Positions 8,820-18,172 of a stretch of 60,899 bases of DNA are shown here, piece by piece. The stretch is taken from assembly GCA_019247695.1 (NCBI GenBank), contig JAFBAP010000002.1:1-60899 (forward strand). The letters run 5' to 3'. The first letter of the stretch is position 1; every line of letters starts with the position of its first letter. The notes below the pieces were generated by a model. It saw nothing but the letters and a program-made list of their open reading frames with translations, had not been told where the DNA came from and ran no database searches. A program made the position numbers and the translations under genes. Source of the DNA: Verrucomicrobiota bacterium. GTDB lineage: Bacteria; Verrucomicrobiota; Verrucomicrobiia; Chthoniobacterales; JAFAMB01.

Positions 8820-9150
8820 GTGGCCAATCCGGCTGCGGGGCGATTAGTCACCGCGTTGTTCACGGCGGCGAGTATTTCCGCCTTGATCTCCGGGGCGATT
8901 CACTTCACGGCCAGTACCATCCGGGCTGCCCCGCGGATCACCAAGGCCAAACCAAATGCGCAGGCCGTTTCCTCCATCTTCTTTTCATGCGTCTGCCCGA
9001 GCAAGTGCTGGTGTACGGCGATCGCGCGGTCACTCCCGATCCGGGCGTGGAAACGCTGACCGATACCGTCATCCAAAGCGCCAAAGAGCCCGGTCGCCGC
9101 TCGCGGAACGGTCCTCATTTTTCCGGATTTGAACACGGGCGATGCACTAC
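8820..9150 (+). pseudogene. Frameshifted, internally deleted phosphate acetyltransferase (pta) fragment
   Basis: Three pieces of a Pta domain are readable in two frames. Frame of 8820: ALISGAIHFTASTIR, then KAKPNAQAVSSIFFS. The match then shifts frame to LPEQVLVYGDRAVTPDP and TDTVIQSA. It returns to the first frame for KSPVAARG and [12 protein letters not shown] (9105 onward). In intact Pta these blocks come in this order, but about 60 residues between the IQSA and SPVA blocks are missing here. Two frameshifts and a deletion make it non-functional. Pta interconverts acetyl-phosphate and acetyl-CoA. Confidence 0.75.
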
Positions 9151-9151
9151 C

Positions 9152-9205
9152 GGCGAGCGCTTCGTCGAGTTTCTGACCCTGCCGGGCTACGAACGGCTCG
9201 ACTAG
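9152..9205 (+). pseudogene. Possible C-terminal remnant of malate synthase A (aceB)
   Basis: The last 17 codons before the TAG at 9203 read [17 protein letters not shown]. This looks like the extreme C-terminus of malate synthase A (pattern F-x-x-FLTLPAYE-x-L). It lies about 60 bases upstream of isocitrate lyase, the place aceB often occupies in an aceBA operon. Only this tail is recognisable. It directly abuts the pta fragment, so the junction is probably a deletion. Called from one short motif and from context only. Confidence 0.4.
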
Positions 9206-9267
9206 CGAACCCGGACCGAGAGAGTCGCCATTTAGGAAAACGTAACCAACTGACAAAACTAAAGAAA

Positions 9268-10575
9268 ATGATGAGCACAACAGCCAATGAAACGATAGCA
9301 ACGCAGGCGCCCGCAGCGCTCAAGATCCGCCGGACTGAGCCCGGGACGCGGTGGAAGGATGTGACCCGTCCCTACGCTCAGCAGGATGTTCAGCGGCTGC
9401 AAGGCACCGTGAAGGTCGAATACACCCTGGCGAACCTGGGCGCGGCGCGGCTCTGGCAACTGCTCCAGGAAGAGGAGTTCGTGCCCGCGCTCGGCGCGCT
9501 GACGGGCAATCAGGCGGTCCAGCAAGTCAAGGCCGGCCTTAAGGCCATTTACTTGAGCGGCTGGCAAGTGGCCGCCGATGCCAACCTGGCGGGTCAGATG
9601 TACCCCGACCAGAGCCTGTACCCGGCCAACAGCGTGCCCGCGGTAGTCAAACGGATCAACCAGGCGTTGCTGCGGGCCGACCAGATTTGTCACCTGGAGG
9701 GTAAGGACCAGATCCATTGGATGGCGCCGATTGTCGCGGATGCCGAAGCTGGTTTCGGCGGACCGCTTAACGTCTTCGAGTTGGTTAAGGCCTTAATTGA
9801 GGCGGGCGCAGCCGGCGTGCACCTGGAGGATCAACTGGCGTCTGAAAAGAAATGCGGCCACATGGGCGGCAAGGTGCTCATCCCCACCCAGCACGCGATC
9901 AAACACCTGGTGGCGGCGCGGTTGGCGGCTGATGTCTGCGATGTGCCGATGGTGGTCATTGCGAGAACGGATGCCAACGCCGCCAGCCTGCTGACCAATG
10001 AGATCGATGAACGCGATAAGCCGTTTATCACCGGCGAACGCAGTCCGGAGGGGTTCTTCCGGGTGCGCGCGGGCATTGAGCAGGCCATCGCCCGTGCGGT
10101 TTCATACTCCCCTTACGCGGACCTGATCTGGTGTGAAACCAGCGAGCCGAACTTAGCCGAGGCCAAACGCTTCGCCGAAGGCGTCCACCAGCAGCATCCG
10201 GACAAACTGCTGGCTTACAATTGCTCGCCGTCATTCAACTGGAAGAAAAAACTCGATGACGCCACGATCGCGCGGTTCCAGCGCGAACTGGGGGCGATGG
10301 GTTTCAAGTTTCAGTTCATCACGCTGGCTGGTTTTCATGCCTTAAACTACGGCATGTTCAACCTGGCCCGAGACTATAAGGAGCGTGGGATGTCTGCGTA
10401 TGCCGACTTACAGGAAGCTGAGTTTGCGGCCGAGGCCCATGGGTACACGGCGACCCGGCATCAACGGGAAGTTGGTACCGGATATTTCGACGAGGTGAGT
10501 CTGGTCATCTCCGGCGGCAAGTCGTCGACCACTGCCTTACACGGTTCTACTGAGGCGGAGCAGTTTCATAATTAA
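9268..10575 (+). CDS. aceA: Isocitrate lyase
   Basis: Cleaves isocitrate to succinate and glyoxylate, the first step of the glyoxylate shunt. With ATG at 9268 (TAAAGAAA upstream) the protein is 435 residues, the normal bacterial length. The catalytic loop KKCGH (Lys194-His198, Cys196) is intact. It is preceded by [14 protein letters not shown] (metal/substrate-binding Asp) and GVHLEDQ. Later come [16 protein letters not shown] and [13 protein letters not shown]. Broken pta- and aceB-like fragments lie directly upstream, so this enzyme seems to be the survivor of a former acetate gene cluster. Confidence 0.96.
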   Translation: MMSTTANETIATQAPAALKIRRTEPGTRWKDVTRPYAQQDVQRLQGTVKVEYTLANLGAARLWQLLQEEEFVPALGALTGNQAVQQVKAGLKAIYLSGWQVAADANLAGQMYPDQSLYPANSVPAVVKRINQALLRADQICHLEGKDQIHWMAPIVADAEAGFGGPLNVFELVKALIEAGAAGVHLEDQLASEKKCGHMGGKVLIPTQHAIKHLVAARLAADVCDVPMVVIARTDANAASLLTNEIDERDKPFITGERSPEGFFRVRAGIEQAIARAVSYSPYADLIWCETSEPNLAEAKRFAEGVHQQHPDKLLAYNCSPSFNWKKKLDDATIARFQRELGAMGFKFQFITLAGFHALNYGMFNLARDYKERGMSAYADLQEAEFAAEAHGYTATRHQREVGTGYFDEVSLVISGGKSSTTALHGSTEAEQFHN

Positions 10576-11066
10576 GCACGTTTAGAACAGTAGAGGTAGC
10601 CGCTTGAAAGCCACTGAGGGGGGGACTCCTCCTGTGTTTTGGGCCGCGCAACACACTGCCCCCCACGAAGGCACCTCGTTCATAGATTTTGCGTCAGCGT
10701 TTGGTTGTCGTCCCTTTGCGAGCGGGACAGGCGCGGTGGGGCAGTTGCCACCAGATCGACAAAGCGGGCTTGTGGTCGAAGGACTGCGGGCCGAGATGCG
10801 TGCGCACGAACCTTTTTCCCGGTGCTTAGAAAAAGTTTGTTTGTTAGTAAAAAACTATTGACGAGTTCTACCTGAAAATGTTTTCTTGACGAGCACCGGT
10901 CTTTGCCAACCGTTGCCAAGCTTTCGACGCGATCCACCCCCTCTGCAATACACAACGACATGGACAGAGTTTCCATGGAAGGACGTGCCCGCGGCTGCCT
11001 GCGCGACGCTGCAAGCTCCCCTGGCGACGTTGCGAACTACGGACGCCAATAAGGTAAAGGAGAGAA
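10576..11066. other. Intergenic region with AT-rich segment
   Basis: No convincing gene lies between isocitrate lyase and the hydrolase. The stretch 10830-10890 is distinctly AT-richer than its surroundings and probably contains the promoter of the downstream gene set. Around 10834-10856 an imperfect palindrome (AGTTT...AAACT ends) could be a repressor operator. I could not pick a -35/-10 pair with confidence. Confidence 0.4.
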
Positions 11067-11978
11067 ATGCCAGAGATTTTTGATCATACGGGAACTCCCC
11101 TCAGACACGGGCGCGCCCGCGTCAATGGAATACGCATGCATTACGTCACAGGCGGTCATGGGGAACCGATCCTACTCGTACACGGCACGCCCAAAACGCA
11201 TTTTTACTGGTATAAGCTGATCCCTCGTCTAACAGAGCATTTTACGGTTGTCGCCCCGGATCTGCGGGGCTTCGGAGACACCGATCGGCCTCCAGTCGAC
11301 GAAGGTTACGATTCACTGACAAACGCAAGGGATCTGGCCGAACTGATGTCTCTGCTCGGGCACGAACGGTTTCACCTGCACGGCGAGGACCGCGGTGCGG
11401 AATTTGCCTATGTTCTGGCGGCAACCGAACGCGAGCGGGTCAAGACATTGTCGTTCTGTGAGATGTTGCTGTCCGGCGATGAACTGGAGAGGTGGTCGTA
11501 CTTCACCAAGGACAACATCTCAGCGCAATTTCGCCAGCAGGGCGTTTGGGTCTGGCACATACCCTTTTTCTGGATTCCCCACATCCCTGAAATGCTGATT
11601 GAAGGGCATGAACGCGAGTTCTGGGAATTTTGGATTCGGGCCGAAACCTGGAACCCCACCGCCATCACCGCCGAGGCCATCGACGAGTGGATCGCACGGT
11701 TGATGAGCCCCGGCGGCCTGCGAGGGGTGTTGGAGACTTACCGTGCAGCTTTCAAGAATGCGCGCATCAATGAGGAACTGCGAAAAGAGCGCCTCACGCT
11801 CCCGGTTATGACGGTGGGCGCCCCGGAGTTTTTCGGGCCCCTGGTTAAAGAGCAGATGCTCAAAGTGGCCGATCGCGTCGACCGCGCCGAAGTCTTCGAA
11901 GAGTGCGGACATAGTCTGGCTCTCGAGGCAGACCAGCGGCTCGCGACGCTGCTTCGCGAATTCATGTTGAAGCAATAA
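11067..11978 (+). CDS. Alpha/beta hydrolase (haloalkane/fluoroacetate dehalogenase or epoxide hydrolase type)
   Basis: A 303-residue soluble hydrolase. The oxyanion-hole motif HGTP is at 39-42. The nucleophile elbow is HGEDRG with Asp108, so attack is by aspartate as in dehalogenases and epoxide hydrolases, not by serine. The catalytic His is likely His282 in ECGHSLALEAD. The cap region is rich in Trp. The ribosome binding site is GTAAAGGAGAG before ATG. It is followed after 14 bases by a sugar-binding protein gene, so it may be the first gene of that importer operon and act on the imported compound (inference). The substrate is unknown. Confidence 0.88.
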   Translation: MPEIFDHTGTPLRHGRARVNGIRMHYVTGGHGEPILLVHGTPKTHFYWYKLIPRLTEHFTVVAPDLRGFGDTDRPPVDEGYDSLTNARDLAELMSLLGHERFHLHGEDRGAEFAYVLAATERERVKTLSFCEMLLSGDELERWSYFTKDNISAQFRQQGVWVWHIPFFWIPHIPEMLIEGHEREFWEFWIRAETWNPTAITAEAIDEWIARLMSPGGLRGVLETYRAAFKNARINEELRKERLTLPVMTVGAPEFFGPLVKEQMLKVADRVDRAEVFEECGHSLALEADQRLATLLREFMLKQ

Positions 11979-11992
11979 TTACGGAGGCAACT

Positions 11993-13168
11993 ATGTCATA
12001 CAAAATACGCGTTACTACTCTCTGCAGTCTTCTCGTGACCTGGGCGACTCTTGCCCACACGAATGCTGCAGGCAACATAGGCGACATCAAACAGCCGCTC
12101 TGGTATCAGCCGCCATCCGAGAAGACCCTTGAGCTTGCCAAACTTGATGACCTATCCCAAACGGTCGTCAGTGACGGGGAACAGGGAGAGAAGGGCGTTC
12201 TTGCATCAACGCTGACCGTCACGGACGATCAGGCGGCAAAGATCAAGGCCGGCAAGTTCACCGTGGGTATCGCCATGGGCTGGCTGGGCGATGACTGGGC
12301 GTCTCAGCAATTGAAGGGTCTCAAGACGACCTTTGATAAACTGGGCGTTAAGGTCATCGCGGAAACGAATGCCGATTGGGATGATGCCAAGCAGATTTCC
12401 AATCTGGAAGCCATCGGCGCTCAAAAGCCAAGCCTCCTCGTCTCGATTCCCCTTAACAAGAAGACCACAGCCATTGCTTACAAGAAGATTCAAAAATCCG
12501 GGACGAAGGTGATGTTCATTGACCAGGCGGTCGACGGGATGACGGCAGGAAAAGACTACATATCGATCGTTTCCTCCGACAACCTGGCGCTTGGAATGTA
12601 CGTCGCGGACGAACTGGCGAAGGCGATCGGCGGCACCGGCGACGTCGCAGCGATGTACTTCGCAAACGATTTCTACGTTACTAACCTGCGATACATCGGC
12701 TTTATCGCCCGTCTCATGGTGAAATACCCGAACGTGAGGCTTGTCGCGGCGGCCGGCCATGACGACCCCAACAAAGGCCAGGAGGTTGCGCAAGCGGTCC
12801 TGGCGCGCTATCCGAAGCTCAAGGGCCTGTACGGTTCGTGGAGCATTCCGGCGATGGGCGCGGCAACGGCCGCACAGGTGGCCGGGCGTAATCCCCAGAA
12901 CTTCAAGATCGTGTGCGAAAACTTCGACCAGATTGTTGCGGCGAACGTGGCAAAAGGCGGATTGATCGCCGGTATCTCTTCCCAGCGTCCTTACGATCAG
13001 GGCGTAGCGGAAGCGACGGCAGGGGCGCTCGCTTTGATCGGTGTTCCGGTGCCCACGTACATCGTGGTGCCGCCGCTGGCGGTAGACCGTCAGAACCTGG
13101 CCGAAGCCTATCAGACGATTTATCACATTCCCCTCCCTGATAAAATGCTTGCGGACCTGAAAAAATAG
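11993..13168 (+). CDS. Sugar ABC transporter substrate-binding protein (Peripla_BP_4)
   Basis: A 391-residue periplasmic protein with a signal peptide of about 26 residues (TLCSLLVTWATLAHTNA). An extra N-terminal stretch of about 55 residues precedes the first beta strand (KFTVGIAMGWLGDDWA). The binding lobes include ADWDDAKQISNLEAI, LLVSIPLNKKTT, VMFIDQAVDGMTAG and GDVAAMYFAND. Such proteins usually bind pentoses, hexoses or their derivatives. ACGGAGGCAAC provides the ribosome binding site. The ATPase and permease genes follow on the same strand, so this is the receptor of that importer. Confidence 0.93.
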   Translation: MSYKIRVTTLCSLLVTWATLAHTNAAGNIGDIKQPLWYQPPSEKTLELAKLDDLSQTVVSDGEQGEKGVLASTLTVTDDQAAKIKAGKFTVGIAMGWLGDDWASQQLKGLKTTFDKLGVKVIAETNADWDDAKQISNLEAIGAQKPSLLVSIPLNKKTTAIAYKKIQKSGTKVMFIDQAVDGMTAGKDYISIVSSDNLALGMYVADELAKAIGGTGDVAAMYFANDFYVTNLRYIGFIARLMVKYPNVRLVAAAGHDDPNKGQEVAQAVLARYPKLKGLYGSWSIPAMGAATAAQVAGRNPQNFKIVCENFDQIVAANVAKGGLIAGISSQRPYDQGVAEATAGALALIGVPVPTYIVVPPLAVDRQNLAEAYQTIYHIPLPDKMLADLKK

Positions 13169-13310
13169 CGGCCTGCGCCGAACCCCGGTCCGGACGATCG
13201 TGCGCGCATCGGTCCGGACCGAACCGATACCGGTCCTGGTCTAATCGATCCCACCTGTCACCCTTCGCTCACACCCGGAACCCGTTTCCAATAACCGCAA
13301 AGGATTTGTC
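13169..13310. promoter_or_regulatory. Short GC palindromes between binding-protein and ATPase genes
   Basis: The 142-base gap holds a perfect 14-base palindrome (TCGGTCCGGACCGA, 13209-13222) and a second GGTCCGGAC copy at 13187-13195. A hairpin here could protect or end the binding-protein mRNA, so that the receptor is made in excess over ATPase and permease, as in other importers. An operator is the alternative. The role is inferred; only the repeats are seen. Confidence 0.35.
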
Positions 13311-14807
13311 ATGGAGGCGATTGATATACTGGAAATGAACGACATAGAAAAGTCGTTCAACGGCGTTCCGGTGCTGAAGAAGGCAACCTTCGCGCTGCGA
13401 AAAGGGGAAGTGCACGCCCTCATGGGTGGTAACGGTGCAGGCAAATCCACGCTCATGAAGATTCTGACCGGAGTCTACCGCAAGGACTCCGGCACGATCG
13501 TTCTTGACGGCCAACCTGTTGAACTGGCGACCGCGCGCCAGGCCGAGCGTCACGGCATCGCCATGATCTACCAGGAGCTTAGCCTTGTGCCGACGCTCAC
13601 GGTGGCGCAGAACATCTTTTTGAAGCATGAGGCGCGAGCCGTCGGAAACGTCTTCCTAAATGATGCCGAGTCCGGGCGTCGCGCCAAACAACTCATGCAG
13701 GAACTTGGCCACCCGGTAGACCCGCGCACGCCCATCGAGCAACTGAGCGTCGGCATGTGTCAAATGGTCGAAGTCGCCAAGGCACTGGCGAAGAAGGCTC
13801 GGATCCTGATCATGGATGAACCGACATCCTCCCTGACGGATTCGGAGACGGAGATTCTCTTCCAATTGATCAACCGCCTGAAGCGCAGCGGGATCTCGAT
13901 CATCTACATATCACATCGGATGTCGGAGATCTTTACCGTATGCGATCGCGTCACGGTGATGAGGGACGGTGCTTGCGTCAAAACTGACGACTGCCGGAAC
14001 GTCACGATGGAGGGCCTGATCGAATCAATGTTAGGGACGGGGAGAAGTGTGGCCTTCCAGTGGCAGGAACGTCATAATCAACGTTCCGAACGGCCCGTGC
14101 TTGAGGTTAATGACCTCGCCGTGGAAAAGGGACAGGGTCCCGTTTCGTTCTCGATCTATCCCGGTGAAATTGTCGGCCTCGCCGGACTGCTCGGATCCGG
14201 TCGGACGGAGATCGCGGAAACGATCTTCGGCATGCGCCGGGCGCATAGCGGAACGGTGTCGGTAAACGGCAGGACGATTCATGCCACCCGCGAGGCGATC
14301 GATGCAGGGGTCGGACTGGTTCCCGAAGACCGGCGTACGCAGGGCCTCGTTCTGGATCATTCGCTTCTGGCCAATTTTATTCTGCCCAACCTGGCATCCT
14401 TCACGCGGGGCACCTTCGTGCGTGACGGCGCAGGGGCCAGGGCCGCCAAAGATTTCATCCAGAAGCTGCGAATCAAGGTCCGTGCCCCCGATGCGCCGGT
14501 CCGCCTTTTGTCCGGCGGCAACCAGCAGAAGATCGTTCTGGCGAAGTGGTTGGAGCGCAAACCCCGCCTTCTGATGCTCGACGAACCGACGATGGGCGTC
14601 GACATCGGGGCGAAGTCGGACATCCTGCAGATCGTCCGTGATATCGCCAACGGCGGCGCGGCCGTTCTGGTTATCTCGTCGGAATTAGAGGAGCTTTTAG
14701 CGATGAGCGACCGGGTCCTTGTCATCCACAACGGCAAGCTGGTCCACGATCTAAACCGCAAGGATATCCCTTCCGAGGAGATGTTGCATCATGCAATCCA
14801 AGACTGA
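13311..14807 (+). CDS. Sugar ABC transporter ATP-binding protein (RbsA/MglA/XylG type, two NBDs)
   Basis: A 498-residue tandem ATPase. The first domain has Walker A GGNGAGKST (39-47), signature LSVGMCQ and Walker B ILIMDEPTSSLTD. The second has the degenerate P-loop GLLGSGRTE, signature LSGGNQQ and Walker B LLMLDEPTMGVD, as is normal for this family where one site is weak. It overlaps the next gene by 17 bases, so the permease is translationally coupled. It energises the importer whose receptor is encoded just upstream. Confidence 0.95.
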   Translation: MEAIDILEMNDIEKSFNGVPVLKKATFALRKGEVHALMGGNGAGKSTLMKILTGVYRKDSGTIVLDGQPVELATARQAERHGIAMIYQELSLVPTLTVAQNIFLKHEARAVGNVFLNDAESGRRAKQLMQELGHPVDPRTPIEQLSVGMCQMVEVAKALAKKARILIMDEPTSSLTDSETEILFQLINRLKRSGISIIYISHRMSEIFTVCDRVTVMRDGACVKTDDCRNVTMEGLIESMLGTGRSVAFQWQERHNQRSERPVLEVNDLAVEKGQGPVSFSIYPGEIVGLAGLLGSGRTEIAETIFGMRRAHSGTVSVNGRTIHATREAIDAGVGLVPEDRRTQGLVLDHSLLANFILPNLASFTRGTFVRDGAGARAAKDFIQKLRIKVRAPDAPVRLLSGGNQQKIVLAKWLERKPRLLMLDEPTMGVDIGAKSDILQIVRDIANGGAAVLVISSELEELLAMSDRVLVIHNGKLVHDLNRKDIPSEEMLHHAIQD

Positions 14808-15771
14808 CACAGCACAGGTATTGCTCCCGTCGCGCGGAAGCATTGTAAATTTCCAATGGCAGGATTACGTGGTCTACCTGTTTTTCGGGCTTGTCCTTGT
14901 TTTCTTTGCCGTTACCCTTGGAGGCAAAGGGTTTCTTTCGGTCGAAAACCTTTTCAATATCACCCGCTCGACATCAATGATCGTTGTGATGGCCGTGGCG
15001 ATGACCTTCGTAATTTGCTGCGGAGAACTCGACCTGTCGGTGGGATCTACGGCGGGATTGGCTGCTCTAGCCGCCGGCTTTTTCCTCCAGGCCTATGGCA
15101 CGGTTGCCGGCATCGTGGCTGCCATCCTTTGCGGGTTGGCGGTCGGCCTTGTCAACGGGCTTTTCGTGACGGTCGTTAACATTCCTTCCTTTCTCGTAAC
15201 CCTTGGCATGATGCAGTTGGTTCGCGGGCTTGATATGCGAGTTACTTATACCAAGCCGATCCTGATCACGAACGACTTTTTCAATAACGTCTTTGGATCC
15301 GGAAGCGTCGGACCTCTACCTTCGCTTTTCATCTGGTCAGTGCTCGTAGCCGTTATCGGGCATCTGGTTCTTCGTTACACCGCTTTCGGGCGTGAGGTGC
15401 TGGCCACGGGCGGGAACCGAAGGGCTGCGGAATACTCCGGAGTAAACACGAAGCGGATAAAGCTCTATTGCTTTCTGATCAGCGGCGCGGCGGCTGGATT
15501 GGCCGGAATGCTTTATTCCGGCATGATGCAGACGGCACGGTATTCCTTTGGAACGGGAGCCGAACTGGCGGTGATTGCCGCGACCATCCTGGGCGGAACG
15601 AGTCTATTCGGGGGTAAAGGGACGATTATAGGAACCTTCGTGGGCGCCTTGCTGATCGGCACAATCAACAATGGGCTCATCATTATGGGTCTTGATGTTA
15701 GTGAACAAAATATAATCGCGGGCGCCATCATTATCGTGGCCGTGGCTTTCGGCAGGAAGCCGGTGCGGTAG
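14791..15771 (+). CDS. Sugar ABC transporter permease
   Basis: A 326-residue polytopic inner-membrane protein. It shows the family loop CCGELDLSVGSTAG, the NGLFVTVVNIPSFLVTLGMM segment, TGGNRRAAEYSGVN and ATILGGTSLFGGKGT. Length and pattern fit RbsC-like permeases. The start lies 17 bases inside the ATPase gene. It completes the importer formed with the two genes upstream. Confidence 0.94.
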   Translation: MQSKTDTAQVLLPSRGSIVNFQWQDYVVYLFFGLVLVFFAVTLGGKGFLSVENLFNITRSTSMIVVMAVAMTFVICCGELDLSVGSTAGLAALAAGFFLQAYGTVAGIVAAILCGLAVGLVNGLFVTVVNIPSFLVTLGMMQLVRGLDMRVTYTKPILITNDFFNNVFGSGSVGPLPSLFIWSVLVAVIGHLVLRYTAFGREVLATGGNRRAAEYSGVNTKRIKLYCFLISGAAAGLAGMLYSGMMQTARYSFGTGAELAVIAATILGGTSLFGGKGTIIGTFVGALLIGTINNGLIIMGLDVSEQNIIAGAIIIVAVAFGRKPVR

Positions 15772-15839
15772 TTTATAGACCTCCGGCATCGCAGACAAAA
15801 TCTTCGTTCATTGAACTATGACTTCACGCAGACAAACGT

Positions 15840-15868
15840 TTGACACGCCTTCTATGGAGTGGTACACA
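15840..15868 (+). promoter_or_regulatory. Candidate sigma70-type promoter
   Basis: TTGACA (15840-15845) is followed after 17 bases by TACACA (15863-15868). It lies about 110 bases upstream of the GTG of the next binding-protein gene. The -35 is perfect and the -10 matches only three of six bases. Confidence 0.35.
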
Positions 15869-15979
15869 GGTCCTGCTGGACACACTCCCCAGATCGCGAA
15901 ATCCCGGCTGATTCGGACGACGTCGAACGGTTCTACCGGAAAGTGTTCAGTTCGGAACCTAACCATTTGGAGGAAGCTC

Positions 15980-17110
15980 GTGTCATCAGCAGCCAGCACA
16001 GTTAAAGTCAGGTGTTTCCTGACGCGTAAGTTTCTAGCGGCAGCTTCGTTCGGGGCCTTGGCGTGGGCGTCAGCCGCTCACGCCGAGGTGAGCCAACCCA
16101 CCTACCCGAAGTCCAATCTGCTTCTTGTCACCACGGTGATCAACGCCACCAATCCCTACATGGCTTCCTGGATACAGGGGTCGAAGGATCTTGCGGCCAA
16201 GCTCGGCGTTCCCATCGAGGTCGTCCAGTCAAACGGGAGTTCTCAGACGGAACTGGCCGGCATCCAGGCGCAGGCTGCGAAGGGCAAGAAGATCGTGCTC
16301 GTGATGAATCCGGTGGCGGCCTCAAACGTGCCGGCGGTGGTTCAGACGATCAATGCCAACGGCGGTTATATGGTGGTCTGGTGGAACATGCCGCCGGGCA
16401 CCGAGCCGAAGACATCCGGCGACCATTTCGTCGCTTTCGGCACCTATAACGGCATCACTGCCGGCGAGTGTGGCGCGGAGCACCTCGTGGAGGCGCTTCA
16501 CGGCAAGGGAAACATCATCGCTTTGCCGGGGGTGCTTGACAGCACGGTGAGCCAGGAGCGTTACCAGGGCCTGCTCGATACCCTCAAGAAGAACCCGGAC
16601 GTGAAACTGCTCGACACGCAGCCCGCCAACTGGGATCAGGCGATCGCGCTTCGCACCACCCAACAGCTTATCGCCAAGTACGGGGACAAGCTCGACGGTG
16701 TGTGGACGGCCGACGACGCGATGATGCTCGGAGCATATCAGGCGTTCAAACAGGCCGGCAGACTCGAGAAGGTCAAGTTCTCCGGGGAAGGCGCCTACCC
16801 GCCGGTCATTGACCTCATGGTCAAGAAGGCAGGCAACAACGCGGTGGTCGCTTCCGCTTTCCATCGCGGCTATATGGCTGCAGCAACCGGCCTCCTCATC
16901 GCTTACAAGGCAGCGGTTGGTGAGATTGACGTGTCGAAGCTTACCCCGGAGCAACGGCACGGCCAGTATGCCATCGGCTGCGTCACGCCGGAGAACGCCG
17001 CGCAATTTCAGGCAAACGGCGGCATCCCGCAGGGCTGGCTTGATGAGCTGATCAAAAATCCCTTCAAGGATCTTGTCGGCGGCCCCGTCCTCCGCACGGC
17101 GGCGCCCTGA
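15980..17110 (+). CDS. Sugar ABC transporter substrate-binding protein
   Basis: A 376-residue periplasmic receptor. The frame is open from 15818, but GTG at 15980 has a TTGGAGGA ribosome binding site at 15967-15974 and leads into a clean signal peptide (RKFLAAASFGALAWASAAHA). The mature part starts with LLLVTTVINATNPYMASWIQ. It then shows GIQAQAAKGKKIVLVMNP, GYMVVWWNMP, GKGNIIALPGV and LDGVWTADDAMMLGAYQAF. It heads a four-gene importer set (receptor, permease, ATPase, permease). Confidence 0.92.
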   Translation: MSSAASTVKVRCFLTRKFLAAASFGALAWASAAHAEVSQPTYPKSNLLLVTTVINATNPYMASWIQGSKDLAAKLGVPIEVVQSNGSSQTELAGIQAQAAKGKKIVLVMNPVAASNVPAVVQTINANGGYMVVWWNMPPGTEPKTSGDHFVAFGTYNGITAGECGAEHLVEALHGKGNIIALPGVLDSTVSQERYQGLLDTLKKNPDVKLLDTQPANWDQAIALRTTQQLIAKYGDKLDGVWTADDAMMLGAYQAFKQAGRLEKVKFSGEGAYPPVIDLMVKKAGNNAVVASAFHRGYMAAATGLLIAYKAAVGEIDVSKLTPEQRHGQYAIGCVTPENAAQFQANGGIPQGWLDELIKNPFKDLVGGPVLRTAAP

Positions 17111-17173
17111 GGTCGAGATCCCTGGGGATCAAGTCTCGGCATCGAAAGGCTGGCGACGGGATTTTATCGTCCG

Positions 17174-18172
17174 ATGAACGAAAAGGCGACGGAGGAGATA
17201 GGAAACGGCGGCATCCGCAGAACGTTCGCCGGCTTTGGCGAAATCGGGATCCTCGTCCTTCTCATCGTGGTGTTTTCGATTCTAAACCCGGCCAAGTTTC
17301 CGACCGTCGCCAATCTCAACACGATTCTGAACACCGCCGCCGTCCCGACGATCATCGGCGTGGGCGCCACGTTTGTCGTGCTGATGGGCCGAATCGACCT
17401 TTCGGTGGAAGGGATCATGGGCGCCGCAGGTCTCGCCTATGTCCTTCTCTCTCCGAACAGCAGGACGAGCGCGAACTGGGGGTTCGGCGCGATCGTCGTC
17501 GCCATTGCGCTCGGCGCGGGGCTCGGGGTGGCGACGGCTCTGCTGCACACGCGTTTGAAGGTCCCTTCCTTCATCGTTTCGCTCGGCATGTGGTATGTCG
17601 GTCTTGGCATCGCCGCGGTCCTGTTCGGCCAGGAAATGCAGCCGTTTCTCTCCGATACCGATACGAGCGTGTGGCCCACATCGGCCCCGCTTGGCATTTC
17701 CAACAGTTACCTCGTTGCGCTCGGTGTTGCGGCCCTCGGGTTCCTGGTTGAGCGTTTCACCCGCCTCGGCCGCGTGCCCTACGCGATCGGCAACAACGAG
17801 GCGGTGGCCCTGCTCACGGGCATCCCGGTTGCCCGCTACTGCATCTACGCCTTCGCCATTGCCGGCGCATGCAGTGCACTGGCGGGCGTGATCGCCAGCA
17901 TGTCCCTTGGCGCAGGGGCCGCAAACGTGGGGGTCGGCATGGTGTTCTTTACGCTTGCAGCCGTCGTGATCGGCGGCACGCCGCTCAGCGGCGGCAAAGG
18001 CGGCGTCCTGCGCACCCTGGTCGGCGTGCTCGTATTGTCCACGCTTTATAATGGGCTGATCCTGTCCGGCGTTGCGCCGAGTCTGCAATCCGGCGTCTCA
18101 GGGCTCGTTCTCGTCACCGCAGCGATCGCCGCCGGTTGGTCGCAGCGGGACCGTTTGAGGATCGTGAAATGA
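17174..18172 (+). CDS. Sugar ABC transporter permease
   Basis: A 332-residue inner-membrane permease. The loop GRIDLSVEGIMGAAG replaces the more usual GGIDLSVG. Later it has LKVPSFIVSLGMWYVGLG, YAIGNNEAVALLTG and IGGTPLSGGKGG. The stop overlaps the ATG of the following ATPase (ATGA at 18169-18172), so the two are coupled. A second, different permease follows the ATPase, which suggests a heterodimeric channel. Confidence 0.93.
   Translation: MNEKATEEIGNGGIRRTFAGFGEIGILVLLIVVFSILNPAKFPTVANLNTILNTAAVPTIIGVGATFVVLMGRIDLSVEGIMGAAGLAYVLLSPNSRTSANWGFGAIVVAIALGAGLGVATALLHTRLKVPSFIVSLGMWYVGLGIAAVLFGQEMQPFLSDTDTSVWPTSAPLGISNSYLVALGVAALGFLVERFTRLGRVPYAIGNNEAVALLTGIPVARYCIYAFAIAGACSALAGVIASMSLGAGAANVGVGMVFFTLAAVVIGGTPLSGGKGGVLRTLVGVLVLSTLYNGLILSGVAPSLQSGVSGLVLVTAAIAAGWSQRDRLRIVK

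Noticed and set aside
8900-9301. Minus-strand ORF of 133 residues
   Set aside because: It is the shadow of the pta remnant and of the start of isocitrate lyase. The family matches are on the plus strand.
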